DNA of 64,000 nt from Candidatus Haliotispira prima (GCA_029867005.1 CP123443.1:2356001-2420000), one strand, 5' to 3'; positions 16,753 through 25,260 are shown, counted from the stretch's first letter. Notes: generated from the letters alone by a model not told the origin. Numbers and translations: made by a program.

Positions 16753-19029
16753 ATGAAAAATTATTTTTATTACATAAGTATTGCCGGAAGGGTAATTCTT
16801 ATATTTCTATTATCATTTGGGTTGACAATGAAATTACTCTTGGCCCAGGAAGCAGGTGAGGAACCACTAAAAGCTCAGAATACTGACCAAAATCAAGAAG
16901 AACCCGGCAATATTCCCGACGGGGAGACAACTGCAGCTATCGAAAATAGAAGTAGTGCAGACGAACAAACAAATGTGTCAGTAAATGCAGACGAACAAGC
17001 AGATGTGTCAGTAAAAGATACAAACGGCACAGAAAAAAAGCAAAGTGACGTAGAAGTAGACCGGATTGTAGTCACCGGTTCCAAAACCGAACAAAGTGAG
17101 CAGGAAGTTGTCGCGAATGTTGAAATAATTGACAGTGAGCAGATTGAACAGATGGGAGTACAGAATCTGCGGCAAGTCATCGAAAATATTCCCGGTGCGA
17201 ACATTGTCAAACATGGGGCCAGTGCAGCATCGCTTCAGGGGCTGGGAGGTGAGTATGTCAAGATACTGGTAGATGGCGTGGAAGTTGTCGGTGATAGCGG
17301 TAATGCTGTGGACTTGGATACTATCCCCATAGGAAATGCTGAACGAATCGAAATTGTGCGTGGCCCTTCTTCGATTCTCTATGGTTCTGAAGCAATTGGC
17401 GGTGTGATTAACATTATTACCAAAAAGGAACAAAAAAAGCCCATTTATTTAGAAGCCGCTCAGGAAGCGACTTCCGCCACAGCCTTTAACGGCAGACTTT
17501 TTACCGGTATCAACTTGGGACTCTTCTATTTTTCTGTTGCCGGCAGTTATGACTATGACGATGGACACAGGAAGACCGTTTACGATAGCGAAAACTTTTC
17601 GGAATCATACCAAAAATACGACCCTGCGACACGTACATATGTACCTGCGACCAAAAAGATAAAGCTGCCCATAGTGCATTACCTGGTACCCGTCAATTTT
17701 CTGGGGAGTATCAACCCCAAGATTGGTTTGCGGGGTGACATGGGTTTTCTGGAGCTGTCAGGGTTGTATTCAAAATTTTCGAATTCCTATACTTCTGATA
17801 CAGAAAAACATACGGGGTCAAACACGGAAGCCAGACGTTTGGAAGCGGGTGTATCGGGTAAATTAAAAATCCAAGAGAATATCAACCTGGGAGGCTTTGC
17901 CCGTTGGAAGTATTTTGATTCCGGCGTTACGACAGGTCCCTACACCGATAAAAACAGTGAGACAATGGAAGACAATACTTTTGAAGATTTTGAAGCAGAA
18001 ATCTATTATAACATGACGTTGTTTTCGCATCGACTGCTTTTTGGCTTGAATGGGAAACTGGAGACCCTGACCGGTGATAGCCTCGGGGGAGGAAATGAAA
18101 AAGCCGGAGTCTTTGCTCTTTATGCTCAGGATACCTGGAATTTGGGCAGCATCGACAAATTTTATTTAGCTTTTGGCGGCCGTTTGGATGTAAATCCGCC
18201 CTCTCGTACAGAAGATACTGTTTTAGTACACGCCACTCCAAAATTTAGCCTGCGCTGGAATCCTGCAAAAGAATTTAGCATTCGGGCATCCTATGGTATG
18301 GGTTACAAGACCCCAACACTCAAGGAGAAATACTATACGCTGGACCATAGTACCCGTGGATATAAAGTATTTGGTAATCCGGATCTGAAACCGGAGATTT
18401 CTCACGGCATAAATTTGAGTGTCAACTGGCAATTGCAAAAATGGCTGGAACTCGGCATGGGCGGCTACTTTAATTATCTGTTAGACATGATTGCGACTCG
18501 CCAGGAAAGTCAAGTAGGGCGGACTACAAACTATAAATACCAAAATGTGGATGAAGCCCTCACCGCAGGGGCAGATATTGGCCTCAAGATTTCTCCGGAT
18601 TTTGGCTTGGGCTTTGACTTAGCATATTCTTGGCTGATTGTAGCCCAGGAAAAAACAGATGGTAAAACGGAATTTGTCGATATGCTGAATAAAATCAAGC
18701 ATCAAGTCAAAGGTTCTCTCTCCTATCGAATCCAAGAACTGCAAACCCTGTTTCGCCTGGGATTTCGCTGGCAGGCCACCCAAGAATACCAGAGCGGCAG
18801 CACATATGCAAAAAATCTCCAGGATGAAACCAGTCCCGACCTGCTGCTGCTCGATTTTCGCATAGAACAGCCCTTGCCCGGCGGCTTTAAGGTCTATGGA
18901 GGGATTGAGAACCTGCTCCACAACTTGCATTTCGCCAAAGGTACTGAGGATGGCCGCAGCAGTCAGAAGGATTATTACAATCTACACGATGAGATTACCT
19001 TTTTTGCCGGGGTAAGCTACAGTAACTAA
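16753..19029 (+). CDS. TonB-dependent outer-membrane receptor (haem type)
   Basis: 758-residue beta-barrel receptor. ATG 16753 follows AAAGGAG. After the signal peptide (ending LLLAQEA) is an acidic linker containing a small duplicated segment (ADEQTNVSVN/ADEQADVSVK), then a TonB-box-like VDRIVVTGSK, plug domain (IEQMGVQNLRQVIENIPG...IEIVRGPSSILYGSEAIGGVINIITK) and barrel with YGMGYKTPTLKEKYY...GNPDLKPE. The Fur-like box and the haem ABC/HugZ genes upstream make haem or a haemoprotein the likely ligand, but siderophore uptake is not excluded. Confidence 0.9.
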   Translation: MKNYFYYISIAGRVILIFLLSFGLTMKLLLAQEAGEEPLKAQNTDQNQEEPGNIPDGETTAAIENRSSADEQTNVSVNADEQADVSVKDTNGTEKKQSDVEVDRIVVTGSKTEQSEQEVVANVEIIDSEQIEQMGVQNLRQVIENIPGANIVKHGASAASLQGLGGEYVKILVDGVEVVGDSGNAVDLDTIPIGNAERIEIVRGPSSILYGSEAIGGVINIITKKEQKKPIYLEAAQEATSATAFNGRLFTGINLGLFYFSVAGSYDYDDGHRKTVYDSENFSESYQKYDPATRTYVPATKKIKLPIVHYLVPVNFLGSINPKIGLRGDMGFLELSGLYSKFSNSYTSDTEKHTGSNTEARRLEAGVSGKLKIQENINLGGFARWKYFDSGVTTGPYTDKNSETMEDNTFEDFEAEIYYNMTLFSHRLLFGLNGKLETLTGDSLGGGNEKAGVFALYAQDTWNLGSIDKFYLAFGGRLDVNPPSRTEDTVLVHATPKFSLRWNPAKEFSIRASYGMGYKTPTLKEKYYTLDHSTRGYKVFGNPDLKPEISHGINLSVNWQLQKWLELGMGGYFNYLLDMIATRQESQVGRTTNYKYQNVDEALTAGADIGLKISPDFGLGFDLAYSWLIVAQEKTDGKTEFVDMLNKIKHQVKGSLSYRIQELQTLFRLGFRWQATQEYQSGSTYAKNLQDETSPDLLLLDFRIEQPLPGGFKVYGGIENLLHNLHFAKGTEDGRSSQKDYYNLHDEITFFAGVSYSN

Positions 19030-19181
19030 AGGGAACCCGAAAGCAAGCCTACTATGCCCCCGTTCTCCTCGCCATCAGTCTGAAAGAAGCCGTTAAAATG
19101 TATGTTGTTCACAGCAAAAGTAAACATTCTCCACAGACTCTTAGCGGCCTGAACGGGAAAGGCAAAGAATTTAGACAAGTT

Positions 19182-19202
19182 GGCCTATAGAAAAATAGGC
19201 CT
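19182..19202 (+). terminator. Hairpin downstream of receptor gene
   Basis: GGCCTAT / ATAGGCC with loop AGAAAA, followed by TTCC. Probably the distal end of the haem operon. No gene is seen from 19030 to 19360. Confidence 0.45.
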
Positions 19203-19361
19203 TCCATGGCGGACAAAGGAATTTCCTGTAATAGTACAGAATCTGAAATGACAAGACAATACTTTATTGTATCACAAGGCTTTGCAGGAAAAGTTATTTT
19301 GCGGGAAAAACCCAGCCCGGTACGCCGTATAAAATGATGGGATTATGGAAAGCTCATCTTA

Positions 19362-19600
19362 ATAAATACCCGGAAGGGTTAAAACAAGGAGAATAAACAT
19401 TGTGAGAATGAACAATTTGGGAGTAATGAAATTTACTTTTAAATGCCCGGAAAGGTATAAAACAAGGAGAATAAACCTTATGGGAATGAGTAATTTAGAA
19501 GTAATGGAATTTATTTTAAAATACCCGGAAGGGTATAAAACAAGGAGAATAAACACGATGGAAATGAACGATTTTGGGGTAATGGAATTTACTTTTGCCG
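19362..19600 (+). repeat. 78-bp tandem repeat triplicating a start region
   Basis: Units begin at 19384, 19462 and 19540, each starting ACAAGGAGAATAAAC; the tail of a further unit precedes them. Each carries an SD and a start codon (GTG 19402, ATG 19480, ATG 19558). The period is 26 codons, so all three starts feed one frame. Confidence 0.9.
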
Positions 19601-19905
19601 AACAAATGATAAAGTTGAATTATCTGGTATTTATGGCCAAATTTTATGCGATAGTGAAAAAAGAGTCCCAACTATCTGCCTACTTTCAACAAAATCCGGA
19701 GGCCTCCGCGATAGTTAAGGTTATTACGCCGGAAACAGCAAGCATGCTCAACGAAGAAATAGGGGTCCGCATAGAAATTATGCAGGAAGAATCTACAATT
19801 GCCCATGTATTTGATCATTTTCGCGATCTCAAGCACAACTATTATGAAGAATATGATACTTCACTCAGTGTTATTAAGTGTTCTTTAGTCGGCAATGCCT
19901 GCTAA
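19402..19905 (+). CDS. Small protein with three in-frame start sites
   Basis: Unknown function. The frame gives 167, 141 or 115 residues depending on which of three equivalent SD-start modules is used. The first two copies translate as near-repeats (NNLGVMKFTFKCPERYKTRR / SNLEVMEFILKYPEGYKTRR). The unique part reads KESQLSAYFQQNPEASAIVK...LNEEIGVRIEIMQEES and ends SVIKCSLVGNAC. The middle faintly resembles leader peptides of the nitrile-hydratase-like (NHLP) type with a Cys-ended tail, so a modified-peptide precursor is conceivable; no modifying enzyme lies in an operon with it. The viperin gene nearby is on the other strand. Confidence 0.55.
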   Translation: MRMNNLGVMKFTFKCPERYKTRRINLMGMSNLEVMEFILKYPEGYKTRRINTMEMNDFGVMEFTFAEQMIKLNYLVFMAKFYAIVKKESQLSAYFQQNPEASAIVKVITPETASMLNEEIGVRIEIMQEESTIAHVFDHFRDLKHNYYEEYDTSLSVIKCSLVGNAC

Positions 19906-19986
19906 AGATCCGAGATGCCTCCCATAACATGTAACTCGGTATCATACGTGAATACAGAGATATTCTGTTTTTGATATGGTTTTACA

Positions 19987-20101
19987 TGTTATGATTTATT
20001 TTCTGTTTTCCATTGAAGACAAAAAGAAGGTTCCAACCTTAATTTTGTTGGATACACTTGCCAAAGCCTTGGGTGTGTCCATGCGAGATTCTTTTGAATG
20101 A
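19987..20101 (+). pseudogene. Decayed XRE-family HTH gene, copy 2
   Basis: Only the C-terminal part remains: LFSIEDKKK, then LDTLAKALGVSMRDSFE and TGA at 20099-20101. It is very close to copy 1 at 11.1 kb at both DNA and protein level. Confidence 0.65.
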
Positions 20102-20109
20102 GTATCCAA

Positions 20110-20147
20110 ATACAAACCCCCCGGTCAAATGACCGGGGGGTTTGTAT
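20110..20147. terminator. Strong hairpin terminator
   Basis: 17-bp perfect stem: ATACAAACCCCCCGGTC, loop AAAT, then its complement. It follows the XRE relic and lies 53 bases beyond the viperin stop, so it can terminate both. The spacer to the viperin stop matches the spacer below the intact 16S gene (GCTAAGGAGG...TGTACAAACT). Confidence 0.85.
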
Positions 20148-20199
20148 TTGGATCGCTAAGGAGGCCGTCTGTTTAGATGTACAAACTTCAACGGCTCTT

Positions 20200-21372
20200 T
20201 CAGTATCGGCCTTGATAAGACTTATCATCAAAAGAGATCTGTTCCAGAGCTTTGAAGATTCCTACTTTCAGGATAGATTCGCTATAAAGATAGTCTTCCT
20301 GTTTTTCAAATTTCGTTTCTGAATTACTAAAGAAACAACCTCCCGGATTAATCATCAGGTAGCTGTGTTTCATTAGTGAATTGTCTTCTATCTTGACATC
20401 CCTGACATTGACGACATTTTTGTGTCTTTCACAGAATCCTTTAAATTGGGCATCTAAAATCTCCTCAAGCTTACTTTTTGCTGTACTGCCCAAAACCCGA
20501 AGAATCTTCCATTTATCTACGCCAAAATCAGCTATCTCTTTTCGCATGTCTTGCTTCCAGTTATAACGGTTGACGACAGTATTCACTTTGACCTTTAAGT
20601 CATTGTTTATTTCTTTCCCCAATTTCAGTACCGCTTTCAAATCTTTTACAGAAAGCAATTCTGTATCCATAGCGCGACCAATCTCTTGATTGGCCGTATC
20701 ATCAAAGCTATCAATGCTTATACCTATCACATCTAATCGCCGGGCATGAGTTCTCATAAACTCTTCGCTTAAGTCGTATCCATTGGTAATCAATGATACA
20801 CTCAAACCCAAATCACAAGCAGTCTCTATTTTAAAACCTAAATACGGATCCAGAAGAGGCTCGCCTCCTGCAAAAGAAAGGCGTATAGGCTTCCCCAAGG
20901 ACTTTCCTAATTGTGCAATTTCTTCGAGCAATTGCTTAGAGGACTCTCTATTTAAAGGCGGAACATTACCCCATTCTGCATAGCAGTATTTACAAGCAAA
21001 ATTACACGTCTCTAAAACGTGCCAATTAAGGACAACTTCTCCATCTATATTACAGAGCCGATCAATGTTTCGTATTCCGGAGTCGAAGTCCCATTTAATC
21101 TTTTCGATTTTTTCCGAACCGATAGGGTAAGTTTCTTCTCCGTACCCACCCTGATAATTGGGAGGGATTTCAGGTCGAGATTTTGTTAGGTGATATACAA
21201 GGGATTGCCAGCGGCAAGGATAAACGTGGAGACGACAATCTCTTTTCCTCTCCGAGACAGCCGCCTGCTCTAGTGCGATCTGCTTAGAAGGATAACTTTT
21301 TTTATGGTTACCGTTGCAGCCCCAACAAAAAGGACACTGCGGAAATGGTTTTGGAAGATATACATTGGTCAT
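20200..21372 (-). CDS. Prokaryotic viperin (antiviral radical SAM enzyme)
   Basis: 390 residues. Radical SAM cluster motif CNFACKYC at 123-130, then SFAGGEPLL, ISIDSFDD, NTVVNRYNWKQDM, DKWKILRVL, HSYLMINPGGCFF and C-terminal SESILKVGIFKAL. In order these match viperin, including the N-x-V-x-N-x-N/W-K and SYL regions that distinguish it from other radical SAM proteins. Known viperins convert CTP, GTP or UTP to chain-terminating 3'-deoxy-3',4'-didehydro nucleotides that block phage or viral RNA synthesis. Residues 1-110 are an extra domain with CPFCWGC (13-19), C46, C53 and H61 in a pattern like small zinc-binding proteins; this fusion is unusual. ATG 21372 follows AAAGGAG, which is buried in a hairpin. 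The adjacent upstream gene encodes a HEPN protein. Confidence 0.9.
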   Translation of the reverse strand: MTNVYLPKPFPQCPFCWGCNGNHKKSYPSKQIALEQAAVSERKRDCRLHVYPCRWQSLVYHLTKSRPEIPPNYQGGYGEETYPIGSEKIEKIKWDFDSGIRNIDRLCNIDGEVVLNWHVLETCNFACKYCYAEWGNVPPLNRESSKQLLEEIAQLGKSLGKPIRLSFAGGEPLLDPYLGFKIETACDLGLSVSLITNGYDLSEEFMRTHARRLDVIGISIDSFDDTANQEIGRAMDTELLSVKDLKAVLKLGKEINNDLKVKVNTVVNRYNWKQDMRKEIADFGVDKWKILRVLGSTAKSKLEEILDAQFKGFCERHKNVVNVRDVKIEDNSLMKHSYLMINPGGCFFSNSETKFEKQEDYLYSESILKVGIFKALEQISFDDKSYQGRY

Positions 21373-21376
21373 AGAA

Positions 21377-21403
21377 GACTCCTTTACTTTTGGTAAAGGA
21401 GTC
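21377..21403 (-). promoter_or_regulatory. SD-sequestering hairpin of viperin mRNA
   Basis: Perfect 11-bp inverted repeat GACTCCTTTAC / GTAAAGGAGTC with a 5-base loop. The arm nearest the ATG contains the ribosome binding site AAAGGAG, so the folded form would block translation of viperin. Confidence 0.75.
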
Positions 21404-21533
21404 ACCCCGCTAAAGGCACCACTAATGTAGTCTCATTGTAGAAAAAAAACAAGCCTAAAATATAAAAAAAGGCGAGAGGCTTACGCCTCCCGCCGGGAGT
21501 CCTTTAGCGGAATGACTCCGTAAACTAAAGGAC
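21398..21533 (-). promoter_or_regulatory. Competing leader stems upstream of viperin
   Basis: Segment 21398-21416 is complementary (17 of 19) to 21501-21519. The latter also overlaps a 9-bp stem pairing 21499-21507 with 21525-21533. The long pairing would enclose the terminator at 21471-21494 and take six bases from the anti-SD arm. The three pairings are mutually exclusive, the arrangement expected of an RNA switch or attenuator. Confidence 0.6.
21464..21494 (-). terminator. Terminator between HEPN and viperin genes
   Basis: On the minus strand GGCGGGAGGC / GCCTCTCGCC with loop GTAA, followed by a run of seven T. It ends the HEPN message unless the surrounding leader pairing prevents it. 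Confidence 0.85.
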
Positions 21534-21562
21534 ACTAAAATTCTAAACAATTTCTCTTTTTT

Positions 21563-22072
21563 TTACAAGCGTTCTCGTAAGACAGGTAAGACATCATCAA
21601 ATTGCCTGAAGTAACCTCGCAGCATGTCGACAGTCGATTCCTCGTGAACCATTTTATTACGACAATCAACTACATGATAAAGCTTATCTCTCAATTCCTC
21701 ACCTATTAATTTTTTATCAGATAAATGTTTTATTACCTGCTTGGGTTTGGGTTCTTTCTTTTTAAGCTGATATTTTTCTGCAAGGGCCTTAAAGATTTCG
21801 TCCCAAATAGGGTACATATAGGAAGACCATAGTCGCATTTGATCTTCACCGGCATTTGATAAGTTTAGTTTCATTAGACTCTCAATTTTTGTAGGCAGAT
21901 CTTTGCCAATAAGATCATCCGGGGTCAATTTCTGACTATTAAAAATTTTAAATATTCCAAGCCCGACCAAGGCACCGGCACTAAATATAGCCGCTTTTTT
22001 AACCAGCTCCGGACCTTTCCTGCCTGGCTCATTTGGCTCATTTTTTATTTCTTCAGGTTCTGTTTTGGACAT
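21563..22072 (-). CDS. Membrane-anchored HEPN-like protein
   Basis: 169 residues: a polar N-terminus rich in Glu/Pro, one membrane segment (about 27-44, AAIFSAGALVGLGIFKIF), then a helical domain. RNKMVH at 138-143 fits the R-x4-6-H motif of HEPN ribonucleases, in the helical context (DKLYHVVDCRNKMVHE) seen in DUF4145-like HEPN families. ATG 22072 follows GGGAGG. It is directly upstream of the viperin gene on the same strand with a terminator between, so co-expression by readthrough is possible. Whether it cleaves RNA, senses infection or only anchors a complex is inference. Confidence 0.65.
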   Translation of the reverse strand: MSKTEPEEIKNEPNEPGRKGPELVKKAAIFSAGALVGLGIFKIFNSQKLTPDDLIGKDLPTKIESLMKLNLSNAGEDQMRLWSSYMYPIWDEIFKALAEKYQLKKKEPKPKQVIKHLSDKKLIGEELRDKLYHVVDCRNKMVHEESTVDMLRGYFRQFDDVLPVLRERL

Positions 22073-22679
22073 TATTATCTGCCTCCCGTAATCTGCTCTA
22101 TATTCCTAAATATCCATCTGACAAAATTCTTCAAGTCTAAGTGCGAAACTCTTGCCACGCCGGTAACCTGAATCCAAACTTAAGAAAAGCGGCAACTGAA
22201 ACCAGACGCCCAGCCCAGCCAAAATGGCTCTTATACAGAATTAATACGGTAAAATGGGTTATAAGATACGCCTTTTCCATTCCCGGATATCAACAGATGA
22301 TTCAACGTTGGACCAAAAAATAAGATTAGATTCTCCATTAGATAATAGCCAAGGGTCAATCGAAATCTTTGCATTCCATTCGTCATTGATTCTGTTGGGC
22401 CATGTCCCTCAACCCTGTCAGAGAGGTTCTCATAAGCAGGTATACTATCTATCCCAATACTGGGGATTCAGAACCCTCAGTCCCATTTTCAGTGCCATTC
22501 TTTGATCTCTGCTATTTTTCTGTTGTATTTGTTTTACATCATTCATTATAAATACACTAAGCCTTCATTTACAATCAGGCTCCTTACCAGCCAATCTTTA
22601 GCTATCATTCGTTTGCATGTAGAATATTATAATAAATTCTCCCAACAGAGAGTTCATTCACTAATACACCATCGAAATC
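22073..22679. other. Non-coding stretch upstream of HEPN gene
   Basis: I see no gene. Short open frames on + have no ribosome sites and no protein-like composition. Confidence 0.5.
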
Positions 22680-22913
22680 GGCTATTAAGGAAAACATGCC
22701 ATTGTTTGAAATGTACGAAGTTGCAACCTCAACTCTCTTACCGGAACCATTACCGGCAATTGTACAAACTTTCTTTAGGTACTCAACAATACAATAATAA
22801 GTTAGTGTAAAAATTTTTAATAATATACGTAACTTATACTATAAAAATAGAATAACTGTATTAAAACTTTCTCAAAGTTCAGGAATGATCTGCAATTATC
22901 TATTTTTCATTCT
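22680..22913 (+). pseudogene. Decayed XRE-family HTH unit, copy 3
   Basis: DNA-level match to the other units: AAACATGCCATTGTTTGAAA, TACAAACTTTCTTT, ATACGTAACTTATA and AACTGTATTAAAACTTTCTC. The HTH coding part is broken by stops and lacks the LAKALGVS end. Confidence 0.5.
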
Positions 22914-23035
22914 ATTGTTGAGGGGGCACCTCCTTATAGCTTTCCCCCTAGTGGAGAACCCTTTGCCAGCATTCACCATTGCCGGTTAGACTGGCAACAT
23001 TTCGGCACTCCGCCTGAGAACTCTTTTCAGGCTGT
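22914..23035 (-). repeat. Fossil of 16S rRNA 3' end, copy c
   Basis: Reads CCAGCATTCACCATTGCCGG then CATTTCGGCACTCCGC, against GGCAGCGTTCCCCTTGCGG and GACTTCGGGCACTCCC in the intact gene, in the same order and orientation, preceded by GAGGGGGCACC. Confidence 0.6.
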
Positions 23036-23235
23036 GTATAATACGCACGATCTTATCAGCCGAACAACTCCGAAAATTCTACCAGAGAAGTATTCGATTG
23101 CTTGAGTAGCCTCATCTAAATTTGCCAAGGCATTCTCTACGGTATCGCCCTGAGTTGTCATACCCGTTATACCCATTTCCGGGGTTTAGGGCCACATAGC
23201 TAACTTCGCGGGGATAGGTAGCAAAACATCCAGAC
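23025..23235 (-). pseudogene. hicB-like antitoxin remnant with frameshift
   Basis: Two frames together give a HicB-type domain. One reads TYPREVSYVALNP; after a shift at CCCCGGAAATGGG the other reads EMGITGMTTQGDTVENALAN followed by LDEATQAIEYF. The GDTVENALANL core is the hallmark of HicB antitoxins. No start codon with ribosome site and no hicA toxin gene are seen. Broken gene. Confidence 0.6.
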
Positions 23236-23343
23236 AACTCCATTTAGGGCTTTTCGTTCTGTTCTTTTCCGGAACAGCCGTCCCTTTCTGCCCCGCCCTT
23301 TTCCTTATTCATTTTGCTTTACAAGCGAAAAGGGCAGAATAGA

Positions 23344-23374
23344 AAAAACTCCCGGCCAAAGGCCGGGAGTTTTT
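23344..23374. terminator. Bidirectional hairpin terminator
   Basis: AAAAACTCCCGGCC, loop AAA, then GGCCGGGAGTTTTT: a perfect 14-bp stem with A and T tails. It serves the minus-strand gene that ends at 23445. Confidence 0.9.
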
Positions 23375-23444
23375 AAGAGTAACAAAGAGTAAGAAAAACA
23401 GGACTATTGGCAGCTGTACTCAGCTCTCTCACATGACAACAACT

Positions 23445-24119
23445 CTAATACTCTTGGTAATCTTGAAGTATAACGGCAATTTCGTCATCCCCTATATCTT
23501 CAATTTCATACGTCATTTTCACTTTATGAAATACTTCTTCAGAAAGATCTTCCTCGGAGATAAATAGCCCTATTAAAGATTGGAGATCATCACAATCACC
23601 GCCATTTGTAATTTTCCGGCAAACGTTATCATCAGAAAATAGAATCTTCAATGCATCTATCATCTTTATATTAACGATAGTAGAGTAAACGTTGGCACTT
23701 AACTCGTTAGGCCCCTTTGATATTTCATAGTAACTTAAGTCAGCGTCATATAGTGCATCACTAATAATATCTCCAGTCTCCTCATCAACATCGAAAAGCC
23801 CCTCGATATATATAGCTACTGCCAGAGCCAACCCACTACGTTGTTCTCGCTGCAACTCAAAGCAACCCAGAGTCAAAAGAAAGGTAAAGACTAACAGTGC
23901 ATACATAAGCCAAGACCGGTACTTCGCAATCTTGCTCACCGGTGCAGGCAACACATCCTTATCCTCTAAGCAAGGTAACCCATCTTTTAATTCTCGTATA
24001 GTTTTGGAAAAACCCAAGACAATCTTAGGTGATTGAATAACTTGAACTTCCGATTTACTTGAATGAGACAGAACAATGACAGTCCGCCCTTCTTCTTTAT
24101 CCTTTTCTGAATCTGACAT
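23445..24119 (-). CDS. Single-pass membrane protein, unknown
   Basis: 224 residues. The first 75 are polar and probably cytoplasmic, followed by one membrane helix (SWLMYALLVFTFLLTLGCF, about 69-87) and an acidic external region rich in Asp, Glu and Ile (VDEETGDIISDALYDADLS...EIEDIGDDEIAVILQDY). No conserved family motif recognised. It is A+T-rich and stands alone between repeat units, with its own terminator. Confidence 0.6.
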   Translation of the reverse strand: MSDSEKDKEEGRTVIVLSHSSKSEVQVIQSPKIVLGFSKTIRELKDGLPCLEDKDVLPAPVSKIAKYRSWLMYALLVFTFLLTLGCFELQREQRSGLALAVAIYIEGLFDVDEETGDIISDALYDADLSYYEISKGPNELSANVYSTIVNIKMIDALKILFSDDNVCRKITNGGDCDDLQSLIGLFISEEDLSEEVFHKVKMTYEIEDIGDDEIAVILQDYQEY

Positions 24120-24329
24120 CCAAGACTCCTTTATGTATAGAACTAATTTTGTAACTTATTAAAATAAAAAATCTTACCCTAAAGACTATTCTCACAAAAA
24201 TTCTGAAAAGAGTATCTATCATCTAAGATATATCATTCTTATTCTTCCTAAGATTCTTTTTTTGATTTATAACATTAGGGAAACAGCACAAAAAGACAAA
24301 TAGCAAAGAAGACATCACACTTTCGATAG

Positions 24330-24560
24330 CTAAGGAAAGTATCGATTTAAAGTGTACAAACTTTGATTTTACTTTCACTTTAAAGGGAGGTGATCCGGTC
24401 CCATCTTTCCCATTTTATTGTTTGAGGGCCACCTCATTGTGGCTTTCCCCCTGGCAGACAACCCATCGACAGCATCCCCTATCCGGGACATCCGGAACCC
24501 GAAGGGTACCCTCCGGCAGACAAGAGTGACTCTTTTGTACAACAAATCAGCCTGGACCCT
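24330..24560 (-). repeat. Fossil of 16S rRNA 3' end, copy d
   Basis: The spacer and rRNA end are well matched here: TCGATAGCTAAGG, AAAGTGTACAAACTT, CTTTCACTTTAAAGGGAGGT then GATCC, against CTTTCACTTTGAAAGGAGGT then GATCC at 34930-34953. Beyond this the match fades but keeps CAGCATCCCC and CCGGAACCCG. The anti-SD core is still readable. Confidence 0.7.
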
Positions 24561-24581
24561 AATTAATATCACCATCAGGAT

Positions 24582-25184
24582 TCAGTCTTTGGCTCGCTCT
24601 TTGGTCCGATATCCGGCCAAGCGGAATTTGCTCAAGCGGATGCGCGCCAAAATAGCTCGAAATTGAAATTGATCTGAAGCCCCATCACCCTTTAGCTTCA
24701 AAGTTCCGATTTTTTGCCACTTTTGTGTTTCGGCCCTATATGTTTCCAGTTGGCATTTCAAAATCAGTCCCTTACTGCGAAAATTCATCAACACCAGAGC
24801 CTGTGAATAGACGTTATTTGCCGAATCATAATCCTGGGAGAAATACACCAACAAGTCGGAAGGAGCCTTTTTCACCCCGGTCAGCTCTTCAGACGGAAGC
24901 AACGTAAGACCGGGAAATTTGCGATTCCCCAAACGCTCCTTCATTTTCAAATCAATCCGTTGCCCCGGCTCAAGCGTTATCATGGTCTCTTTCCCCTCTC
25001 CCTGCAATGTTTCCACCACCGGAAGATCAATTACCAGCTCTTTGCCGTCAGCCAGATAAAAAATGCGGGAATTGGATACGGACTCTTGATCTTTAGAAGC
25101 GTCATCACTTCTGTCTTGCGCCCAAATCGGTACTGTCGTCAGAATAACATTCAAGCCCAACAATGCAAATATATACTTCTTCAT
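24582..25184 (-). CDS. Secreted protein, unknown
   Basis: 200 residues with a clear cleavable signal peptide (MKKYIFALLGLNVILTTVPIWAQ). The mature part is mixed beta-rich (RIFYLADGKELVIDLPVVETL...LLVYFSQDYDSANNVYSQALVLMNFRSKG) and ends with several Arg and Lys. No family recognised. Probably periplasmic or exported. It is followed on the minus strand by fossil d. Confidence 0.65.
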   Translation of the reverse strand: MKKYIFALLGLNVILTTVPIWAQDRSDDASKDQESVSNSRIFYLADGKELVIDLPVVETLQGEGKETMITLEPGQRIDLKMKERLGNRKFPGLTLLPSEELTGVKKAPSDLLVYFSQDYDSANNVYSQALVLMNFRSKGLILKCQLETYRAETQKWQKIGTLKLKGDGASDQFQFRAILARIRLSKFRLAGYRTKERAKD

Positions 25185-25220
25185 AAGGGATATTGTACCT
25201 ATAAAATCAATAGGGTGATA

Positions 25221-25260
25221 AAAAAGGCCTCAACTCCCAAAGGAATTGAGGCCTTTTTTA
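25221..25260. terminator. Bidirectional hairpin terminator
   Basis: AAAAAAGGCCTCAA and TTGAGGCCTTTTTT arms around TTCCTTTGGGAG-type loop sequence. It lies 54 bases beyond the stop of the lipoprotein gene on the minus strand. Confidence 0.85.

Noticed and set aside
19402-21372. RiPP operon of the small Cys-ended protein and the radical SAM enzyme
   Set aside because: They are on opposite strands with a strong terminator between them, and the radical SAM protein matches viperin, not a peptide-modifying enzyme.
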